Source: Endomychus coccineus (taxonomy: Eukaryota > Arthropoda > Insecta > Coleoptera > Endomychidae). From it: a DNA stretch of 64,000 nucleotides. Both the position numbers and the translations under genes were made by a program. The notes beneath the pieces are model-generated. The model saw only the letters and a program-made list of their open reading frames with translations. It made no database searches and had not been told where the DNA came from. Shown in pieces: positions 57,243 to 64,000 of this stretch (position 1 is the first letter of the stretch; each line of letters opens with the position of its first letter). Location: contig OY294067.1 in assembly GCA_958510875.1 (NCBI GenBank), positions 145,642,940 through 145,706,939 of the forward strand, given 5' to 3'.

Positions 57243-57560
57243 CTAATATTGTAGTAGACAGCAACTGAAGGGGAATTTCAAACATAACTTATCACAATTA
57301 TAAGTGTTATATTGCTGTAAATTGTCGTAATTGAATGATATATTAAACTTTTTGAAACAATGCGCTAGTTTTCGAGGTGAGCGTAAATTTTCGAAACTAT
57401 CATAATAGAAAATTGTATTACCCACTTTTTCAAACACAACCCAGTGAGTGCCTCCTTTGTCCGAGCTATCTAAATCAACTTTTCCACATTAGTCTTTACC
57501 TGGTCCGGTAGATGGCAGTTCATCACGCATAAATACTCCTCTGAAGTGAGGAATTTTCAG
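57243..57560 (-). pseudogene. Adenain-like cysteine protease of the Polinton-like element
   Basis: The minus strand shows the family's blocks in order: GGTHWV with the catalytic His (near 57440), YYDSFENLRSP with the acidic residue, and a QQYNTYNC...LCLKF block with the catalytic Cys region near the end. Adenain-type proteases mature capsid proteins in adenoviruses and Polintons. A stop lies upstream of GGTHWV and the N-terminal strand is in another frame, so the copy is dead. This is the strongest single marker for the Polinton assignment. Confidence 0.7.
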
Positions 57561-57639
57561 AGTTTTTGAGTTTCCGTAGATCGAGATCTACCAACAGAAG
57601 TACATTAGAATATAGACCAAGACGTTTTGATATTTCGTC

Positions 57640-58230
57640 AAATATAGACCAGATCCTTGTTTCCACAAAGCCATCGTTGTATTATGTCTTTCCGTTTCCT
57701 CCAAGGTTTTTCGAGCTGCTTTGCTATCATTGATGGCCTTGGCCATGCCTGCATCACCTCCCGCTACTGCTCCAGCAGCTGATAAGCCAGAAACAGACGT
57801 ATTAGGAATGGCTTGAACCCTCCTGTCTTAGGTATAGGAATTACTCTTGGTAATCGAACATTTTTCCGACGACCTGCTTTTTTGAATTGTTTTCGTTCAA
57901 CTTACGAAGCTGTTTGAGATTCTTTCTTCAGATTGGATGCGTCAATCTCATTCTTCATAATTTTTATTACCCTATCGACAATTGTTCTACCAAACACAAA
58001 CTTCTTCCTCACACCCACCCTCAATTTTCTCTTTGCCTCTATAATTTTATTCACGCCGAAAGCGGCAAGTCTCTTCAAATTTAGCGTTTTTAGATTCAAT
58101 ATAATTCTGTTTTCCCTCACACTATCGCTAATGGTCTTATATTCTGATTTTATATCGCTCTACATTCCATTATATTCGTTCTGAATGTCCGTCAGCTGTT
58201 CAGTGAATGATTTATCCATTGTAAAAATAA
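57640..58230 (-). pseudogene. Polinton structural-type protein, basic, broken
   Basis: The minus strand begins at ATG 58218 with MDKSFTEQL and then a stop. It goes on through a Lys/Arg-rich open frame (58120-57902, including AKRKLRVGVRKKFVFGR) and, after a further stop, KKAGRRKNVRLPRVIPIPKTGG. The basic C-terminal block followed by a Gly/Pro motif resembles DNA-binding minor virion proteins of Polintons and adenovirus-like elements. That comparison is by character only, not by a named motif. Confidence 0.42.
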
Positions 58231-58269
58231 CCTTTTCGTTCTTCAATATTCATGTGTATCCCGATATAT

Positions 58270-58570
58270 CAACATATACTTCATTTGCAGTATCTTAATT
58301 ATAATCCGGTGAATTTACCTTGCACAATCTACGATTTTCAATATCACAATCTCTTCAAACTATGGGTTCATAATCTGTGAAGTTGGAATTATGAAATTCG
58401 CCTTCAAGGCAGCGATCTCCAACACTCAAATTTCCCAATTGTATTCTCGCTATATTTTTGTCCTCGTAAAATTTCATGATTCTACTGCTGTCATTTGAAT
58501 ACGGAATTCATTCAGTTCACGTGTGTATTCTTTCAAAGACTTATTGATATTATTATCATTCCGCATTGGA
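58270..58570 (-). pseudogene. Polinton structural-type gene fragment, main copy
   Basis: The minus strand reads KEYTRELNEFRI near 58530, and EGEFHNSNFTDYEP-type sequence near 58400 in another frame, with two stops between. The plus-strand fragment at 54980-55300 is its duplicate. It lies upstream of the basic protein gene in the same direction. Confidence 0.55.
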
Positions 58571-58689
58571 TAGAACATCTTGTCTCGTAAGCAATTCGTT
58601 TATCTTCTTGATATAGTGCAGGCAATATGGTATAAAAATAGGTCGATTATTTAAAATTTTTAAGTTACATCCGATCAGGCTCGAACAGG

Positions 58690-59880
58690 ATGCATTCGAC
58701 GGTGGAAGATATGCAGACAAACGGACCACAAATTATTTTTGTCCAACACTTATTTTCCCCCCAATACCCTTGAATTAGCAAATTTGTGGAGGAGTTCATG
58801 ACGCAATAAATGAAAATTGAGAAAATAATTGAATAATACTGCCGAATAGGCCTGAAAATATCTACTCGGCAATTTTCAGAGTCGCTGATAACGATATCGA
58901 CGTCAGATTTCCCAAATTCCTCTTCGCCCCTTCTTTGATCCCCCACACTTGGTTCATCCAGCAATTTTGAAAAAAGTTGATCAAAATTGGATGAAACGAT
59001 GGACTCGGTAGTTTTTGGGGTCGCTGATTACGATCTCTACTTCAAAATTGAAAATTGTCTCATTCTTCTCCCTCTAATTAACCCCCATGCTGTTCATTCA
59101 GCATTTTTTGATAAAATCTGTCAGAATTGGATGAAACGGTGGACTTGGGGGTTTTTGAGGTTGCTGATTACGATCCCGACTTCAAAATTGAAACACATCT
59201 CACCCTCCTTCCTCTAATTAACCCCCCCTGGATTTTTTCGATTGACAACTTCCGCATTCCAAAAACATCTAGGAATTAATGGTCAAAAAATGGGATTTTC
59301 ATAAGATCATTTGTAAAATTGGAAATCTTGTTTTTCATTAATTGTGATAATCATTCAAAGTGTCATTTTCGGATAATTTGGACATGCTAAACAATTCTGA
59401 ACTCGGGATCGTAATCAGCGACCTTGAAAACCCCCGAGTTCATTGTTTCATTCAATTCTGATGGATTTTTTCAGAAAATGCTGGATGAACAGCATGGCGG
59501 GTTAATTAGAGGAGGGAGAATGAGATATTTTTCAATTTTGAAGTCGTGATCATAATCAGCGACCCCAAAAACCATCCGAGTCCACCGTTTCATCCAATTT
59601 TGATCAATTCTCTCCAAAATTGGTGGATGAACCAAGTGAGGGGGGGGGATCAGAGACGGGGGAAGAGGAAATTGGGAAGTTTGACGTCGGGATCATGAGT
59701 AACGATCCTGAAAACCCTCGAGTAGACATTTTCAGGCCTCTTCGGCAGTACTATTCAATTATTTTCTCGAATTTCATCGATTACCTCATGAGCTTCTCCA
59801 GAAATTGAAAAATTTAAGGGTATTGGGGGGGGGGGAGAAATGAGTTTTGGACAAAAGTCATTTGGGGTTCTTTTGTCTAC
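58690..59880. repeat. Foldback element, 1.2 kb, nested in the Polinton-like element
   Basis: The arms 58700-59225 and 59390-59870 are inverted copies (GGCCTGAAAATATCTACTCG against CGAGTAGACATTTTCAGGCC; TCCAATTTTGATCAA). Each arm contains two or three diverged repeats of a block with GGTCGCTGATTACGATC and TGGATGAAACGGTGGAC. The GGGGG runs near 59830 and 59640 are part of it. Frames at 58665, 58987 and 59620 follow the repeat and are not genes. Related words occur near 22760, in the 4.2-kb foldback. Confidence 0.78.
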
Positions 59881-60034
59881 ATATTTTTTCCCGTCGAATG
59901 CTTTTTGTTATTCAAAAATTTTATTCAAAAAATACCGTATTGACTGCACTGCTATTCGCACTATGACACACAGAAAATATGTTCCTCACTGAAACCGAAA
60001 AACAGCACTTTAAAGTGTAGAACAATTAATTACT

Positions 60035-60500
60035 GACGTCAAAATGGAGTCATTGATAGAACATGTCATATCTCACGAAAATGGAGCTCATGAATTTGCG
60101 AATGATAATCCCGATATATTGATTCAAAAATGGCTAATTCTTTCTATTATTTCAAAAATAGGAACACAGTTAACTATGAAATGCGCTTTTGTTAAATATG
60201 TATGTTTCATCATTCAAGTGATTGAATGTTGAAACACTTCATTGAGTGGTGACGTATTCGACCCGCGATCATAGTTCGTGGAATGTGAACTATGTTCGCC
60301 GGCCGATTTAGTGGGAATATTGATGAGTAGATAGTCACTACAGTCAATCCTTCAAACTCAGAAGTTCTAATTGAATATTGATGAGCATGTGTTAGTTTCA
60401 ACTGAGAAACATTCATTCAACATCACTTTCGTTCTAGTGTCTGATTCAATTTCTATACCACTCCATTTCGATTGGTTAAAAGCTCATTGATTGAGTACCC
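60035..60500 (-). repeat. Right terminal inverted repeat of the Polinton-like element
   Basis: Inverted counterpart of 54510-54950. The 62-codon frame at 60044 lies in it, and no matching frame is open in the left arm, so it is not taken as a gene. Confidence 0.78.
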
Positions 60501-60872
60501 GACTTCTCATATGATGACTTCCACTATGATAAATAGACGACGTTAAAGTTATCACATGAAACAGTCCATAGAACGATATTTGCACGTTTATATATCGAAA
60601 TGTATGAATCTTGTACTGTAAATGTCGGATTCTTTTATTCGATACCTATATAGCTATAGTTGCAACAAAATTGCCCTTTTTTATATGTACGTCAGACAAA
60701 CCTTGCTCTATGCGTCGAGAAACTTCATTTCGTACCCATAAAGCTATAGCCGCTACAAAATTACTATTTTCCCCATTTATATCCTTCATATTGAATTTTT
60801 CTCATTGAAAATCATCAAATTCATACTATACGCGTCGATACCTTTAAGGCTATATTTCGAAGAAGAAAGATT
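60501..60872. other. Unassigned spacer with diverged short repeat
   Basis: Three diverged copies of a block near 60640, 60735 and 60840 share GATACC-(A/T)TA-A-GCTATA and GC-ACAAAATT. No gene is visible. Confidence 0.35.
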
Positions 60873-61289
60873 TCAAACACTCATCGCGGAAGATCGGACA
60901 AGTCGATCGCAATTTAAAAATAGTATATTATTGTTCAAAACATGAACTAGAATCCAAAATAACCATTTCCGGTTCCTTCTACATTGTAACAAAGTGACGA
61001 ATTGATAAATCATTAATGGTTTCACCCTGATGATGATGCTTAATTCGATGTGAAACGTGACAGAATATGTTACTAGCGAATCGAATACGCGATAAACGCC
61101 ATGACAGTTTGAACACGTGATACACGACTCGAACACAGAAATTATGACACCTCGTCTAGAATCTTTACAAATGACCTGTATCTCAAACGTTAACCCCTCA
61201 TTATAGCCACAAATCGATTGACAAGTAAGACAGTTCCATATTGACAGTTCATTCATAGATGGGGCGTACAGACAGCTATGACAGTTCAC
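60873..61289 (-). CDS. Unrecognised cysteine-rich ORF
   Basis: This 138-codon minus-strand frame starts at ATG 61289. Residues 1-80 carry paired cysteines (MNCHSC, NCLTCQSIC, SCITCSNC) and the rest is hydrophobic and basic with IIRVKPLMIYQFV. The region upstream is a 21-base tandem repeat that reads Met-x-Cys-x-Gly-Gly-x in the same direction, so the frame may once have been longer. No family is recognised. Cysteine spacing of the CxxC type suggests metal binding, but a repeat-derived chance frame is equally possible. Confidence 0.3.
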   Translation of the reverse strand: MNCHSCLYAPSMNELSIWNCLTCQSICGYNEGLTFEIQVICKDSRRGVIISVFESCITCSNCHGVYRVFDSLVTYSVTFHIELSIIIRVKPLMIYQFVTLLQCRRNRKWLFWILVHVLNNNILFLNCDRLVRSSAMSV

Positions 61290-61465
61290 AGATTCACCCG
61301 TGACAGTTCATAGATCCACCATAACAGTACATATATCCACCACGACAGTACATGAGTCCATCAGGGACGTTCAGAAATGCGCCATGACACTTCCACCATG
61401 ACACTTCATCTTTTCACATACGCCAACCATGACAGTTCATGCGGACGCCATGACATCTCTTCGAG
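61180..61465 (-). repeat. Degenerate tandem repeat, unit about 21 bp
   Basis: The unit, close to CCACCATGACAGTTCATAGAT, recurs near 61268, 61288, 61308, 61330, 61385, 61400, 61425 and 61448 with changes. On the minus strand it reads ATG-AAC-TGT-CAT-GGT-GGA-TCT, a heptad of Met-Asn-Cys-His-Gly-Gly-Ser type. Several units stay in one frame before stops occur. Confidence 0.6.
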
Positions 61466-61829
61466 GATGATTGAAGTCAAGGCCTATTCCAGAAATAACC
61501 TGTATAATCACAACAACTATTCTATAACCTTCACACTATGCTCTCGAAATCTGTGACTTTCTGTGACTCATGTTAGCTCTGAGATCTATGCTCTGGGTTA
61601 GCTGAACCTAGACACTTCCATTCAGGACATTGCCCACTGAATATGCTCACTGGATTTGTAACATATTATTTTCCAATTTCTTCTCGAAGCAATAGATATT
61701 CACTGGAGATTTTAGCCCTTTAGGTTTACGATTGTAGAATTTGGGTGCATAGTAAGTATAAGATCGTTGTGCTATGACTTCACCATTCAAGATGTTACAT
61801 AATGACATCTTCGATGAGAATAAAACTGG
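61466..61829. other. Unassigned spacer
   Basis: No coding or repeat signal recognised between the 21-bp repeat and the retrotransposon. Confidence 0.4.
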
Positions 61830-61839
61830 TGAGAAGGGA

Positions 61840-62265
61840 GTTAGTTGTGTTCTGTTTCAAGGCTATGTTCTTCTATGCCAGAGAATTCGATGACATACGT
61901 AGTCTTTGTTAGTTTGTCAAGGAAGACGATGTCAGGCCTATTTGCTTCTGTGGACTTGACGGTTGGAAACGGATAACTCCAGTAGATCTGTCTTTTTCTA
62001 TTTCCGACAACTGACTCGATATCTCCTTGCATGTAAGGTAGCAGGCTCTTGGTCTATTTCATAAGAGTGCCTCAGATGATAATACAGGACCCGTAGAGCC
62101 GTATTATGGCAATGGGTGTACGCCGAGGCCACTTGTAGCAGACATGCCGACAGCAGATGAAGAAGCATCTCAGGCGCCTTTTGCCATAACTTCAGAAATC
62201 TGCATATTTATCACGATGCGACGATAGGCCAAGGTTTTGATAATGCCATCATGGAAACTTGCGGT
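61840..62265 (-). pseudogene. REL endonuclease fragment, tandem unit A
   Basis: A 63-codon frame (62032-61841) has IYWSYPFPTVKSTEANRPDI followed by VFLDKLTKTTYVIEF. N-R-P-D-I-V-x-x-D...T-Y-x-I-(D/E) is the catalytic PD-(D/E)xK strand pair of R2/R4-type elements. The closing position is Glu here where Asp is usual. The upstream zinc-finger region of the unit extends to about 62265 without an open frame. Confidence 0.72.
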
Positions 62266-62700
62266 GAATCCCCCAGTTCTGGATGTTTTCCTCATATCTC
62301 AAGACTAGCTTCTTCTCTGCCGGAGCAGAGAATATGATGACATACATAGTCTTGGTTTGTTTATCGAAGAGGACAACGTTAGGCCTATTTGATTGTATGA
62401 ACCTGACGGTAGGAAACGAGTGGTCCCAGTAGATCTGACATTTTTTACTCCAGACAATGGGCTCAATATCACCGGCTCTTGGTCTATCCAGTATGAGTGC
62501 CTTAGATGGTAATACAGCACCCGTATGGCTGCTATTTCGATAGATGTACGCTGAGGCCGCGTTTTCTCCTCATGTTGTTAGCAGGTGGAAAAGCGTCTCA
62601 GGCGCCTTTCGCCAGGTTGTGCAGCTGTCTTCAGGATCCTGCATATTCATCACGTTGCGGCAATAAACCTAGGTGTGTATAGGGCCATAATGGGAACCTG
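62266..62700 (-). pseudogene. REL endonuclease fragment, tandem unit B
   Basis: The stretch 62330-62450 corresponds to the catalytic part of unit A (TTGGTTTGTTTATCGAAGAGGACAACGTTAGGCCTATTTG in similar order), here with NRPNVVL in place of NRPDIV, so the catalytic Asp is Asn. Flanking words CTCAGGCGCC and CTGCATATT occur about 430 bases apart in units A and B. Confidence 0.68.
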
Positions 62701-63140
62701 CTGTGAATTCGTTGGTTTCGAATGTCTTCCCTCCTCTTTCAAGACTAGGTTCTTCTTTGTCAGAGCAGAGAATTTGGTGACATACGTGATACTGGTTTGT
62801 TCATCGAGGAGGACAACGTTGAGCCTATTTGTTTGTACGAACCTGACGGACGGAAACGGGTTTCCAGTAGTTCTAGCATTTTTGTTCCAGACAATGGGCT
62901 CAATATCTCCGGCTCTTCGTCTATCCAGTATGAGTGCCTTGGAAGGTGAAAAACCCCCCGTAGGGCTGCTATTTCGATGGATATTCAGAGAGGCAGCTTT
63001 TTCTGCACATGCCGACAGCAAGTGAAGGGTGCCACGGGCACCTTCCGACAGGCAGTACTCCTGACATCAGAAACCTGCACACACATCACATTATACATCA
63101 AGGTGTGGATTACGCGAACATGACGAACTGCGCTTAATCC
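62701..63140 (-). pseudogene. REL endonuclease fragment, tandem unit C
   Basis: The frame 63021-62650 is the longest of the three (123 codons). It has KALILDRRRAGDIEPIVWNK before the catalytic region, and then QTNRLNVVLLDEQTSITYV. The first catalytic Asp is lost (NRLNV). It is the unit next to the RT, so it is probably the original, and units A and B are the duplications. Confidence 0.7.
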
Positions 63141-63463
63141 TTCTGTTTCGGATGTAAGCCCGTCTGATCTTAGGTAGCCGAAGATCAGCCTTGTTGACAA
63201 ACCAATTGGATATTCCTGTAGAAAACGCTGAGTATTGGCTTGTCAATGTGCTATCTGAGCATAGGATCTTGATCCTCATCATTTATCTGTTCTTATTGGC
63301 AAAAAGGTTGCATCACGTGGTCGCCCTCCAGATGGTCTTCTCAACCGACGCTGAATTCGAGACCAACTTCTATCGTATCCTTTTGTGCTGCCTTAACGAT
63401 AAATTGCCCCACTCCGGCCAATCCGTGACTTGCGACATGCCACAGGAGAGAGTTCGAACTCCT

Positions 63464-63990
63464 TCACACATTACTCAGAACCACACTTCGATGCAGTTCC
63501 TCCAGACTAGGAACCTCCCTGGTGACGTGAGAGATGGATGCAGAGAACGGACGACCTAGGATGAAAACGGTGATGGATATCCATAATTTTAGGGTGTCTT
63601 TGTCGATTCTGTGTAGTTCATCGATCGTCCATTTCAACACTTCGGAAGAGTAGAGCAGGACTGGAACGGCAAGCATATATGTAACACACACATTGTTCCT
63701 ATTCGAAAGTTTGGAAAACCAAATCTTTCAAACAAGGTTTATGTACTTGCCGCGGAGCGCCACCTTCACCCAATCAGCGAGATAATCAGCACCCTGTTGA
63801 ATTAACACGTATCGATTGGTCTCTCCAGCATCAAGGGTATCACAACTCCACCGATAGAGCTGATAATAAGTTTGCGAGCTGTGAAAATCATTTGCATCCC
63901 CTGAAGGTGGTAGAGAACTCAGTTCCACTCCAACTGATGAATTTTTCAATTTCATATCTGAGCTACCCCAATGGTATTTCATTCGTCATG
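63464..63990 (-). pseudogene. RT thumb region of the R4/Dong-like element, broken
   Basis: Two frames remain. The first, 63982-63728, has LDAGETNRYVLIQQ and VKVALRGKYINLV (the region after the palm, where Y-L-G-I is expected). The second, 63691-63464, has LAVPVLLYSSEVLKWTIDEL and HRIDKDTLKLW, the diagnostic A-x-P-V-L-x-Y-x-x-G-x-x-K-W-x-x-x-x-L-x-x-x-D-x-x-T block of R2/R4 clades. A frameshift separates them near 63700. The palm with the catalytic Asp pair lies beyond the window edge. Confidence 0.78.
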
Positions 63991-64000
63991 ATGGATATTC

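Larger units (their letters stand above)
54510..60500 (-). mobile_element. Polinton/Maverick-like (adintovirus-like) element, decayed
   Basis: Inverted arms (54510-54950 and 60035-60500) bracket about 5.1 kb that holds minus-strand remnants of a capsid-like protein (55744-56468), an adenain-like cysteine protease (57243-57560), and two structural-type proteins (57640-58230 and 58270-58570). This set is that of Polintons, which also encode a protein-primed DNA polymerase and an integrase. Neither of those is visible, so the copy is internally deleted. Every gene is broken. A 1.2-kb foldback sits between the genes and the right arm. A second, plus-strand copy of one gene lies inside the left end. 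Confidence 0.68.
61830..63990 (-). mobile_element. R4/Dong-like non-LTR retrotransposon fragment with triplicated 3' part
   Basis: Read on the minus strand from 63990: the end of the RT palm and thumb (63982-63464), a linker, then three tandem copies of the restriction-like endonuclease (REL) end. The family inserts through this PD-(D/E)xK nuclease instead of an apurinic one. All frames are broken. The sequence is GC-richer than the flanks. The element continues beyond the right edge of the window. Confidence 0.75.

Noticed and set aside
58665..59808. ORFs of 62-99 codons on both strands
   Set aside because: They follow the inverted arms of the nested foldback; similar frames appear in each repeat unit.

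Overview
The window is eukaryotic, almost certainly from an insect or another arthropod. The sequence is AT-rich, has long (TA)n and (CT)n microsatellites and many stop-riddled non-LTR and Penelope-like retroelement fragments. It also holds repeated foldback elements and coding remnants of families that are abundant in insect genomes. A beetle is plausible but cannot be fixed from the sequence. No operons, CRISPR arrays, rRNA genes or intact host genes are visible. Nearly every recognisable protein is a piece of a mobile element, usually with stops or frameshifts.

Layout. 191-6452: two Penelope-like elements (PLEs) joined head to head at about 2866, with repeated pseudo-LTRs that carry a hammerhead-like motif. 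6750-12080: candidate exons of an unrecognised type II membrane protein, inside a diverged duplication that two foldback elements interrupt. 12.1-20.6 kb: sparse, with a word-rich degenerate repeat, a second degraded pair of PLE fragments, a perfect 18-bp hairpin, and two unrecognised small ORFs. 21.5-26.7 kb: two foldbacks, the larger 4.2 kb long and carrying a broken cysteine-rich CXC-type ORF. 27-34.65 kb: a tandem duplication, a non-LTR reverse-transcriptase (RT) scrap, and two more foldbacks, one with tRNA-like promoter boxes in both arms. 34,653-36,422: a short terminal-inverted-repeat (TIR) element with a broken DUF7869-like ORF and about a dozen copies of a 12-bp GGC(N6)GCC motif. This is the most distinctive unit of the window.

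38.3-39.2 kb: the 3' end of a non-LTR element with RNase H on the minus strand. 39.2-47.9 kb: a long stretch with little recognisable content. 47.9-48.6 kb: a CR1/Jockey-type RT fragment. 49.5-52 kb: tRNA-like repeats, a 62-bp-arm inverted repeat, a second hammerhead-like motif, a BEL/Pao integrase-end fragment and a GIY-YIG endonuclease fragment. 53.4-54.0 kb: a broken DDE transposase. 54.5-60.5 kb: a decayed Polinton/Maverick-like (adintovirus-like) element with long TIRs, capsid-like and adenain-like protease remnants, and a nested foldback. 61.1-61.5 kb: a degenerate 21-bp repeat that reads as Cys-Gly-rich heptads. 61.8-64 kb: an R4/Dong-like non-LTR element on the minus strand whose endonuclease end is repeated three times in tandem.

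The region reads as a graveyard of nested mobile elements. Family assignments come from motif recognition without database searches. Repeat boundaries were read by eye and are good to about 10-30 bases.
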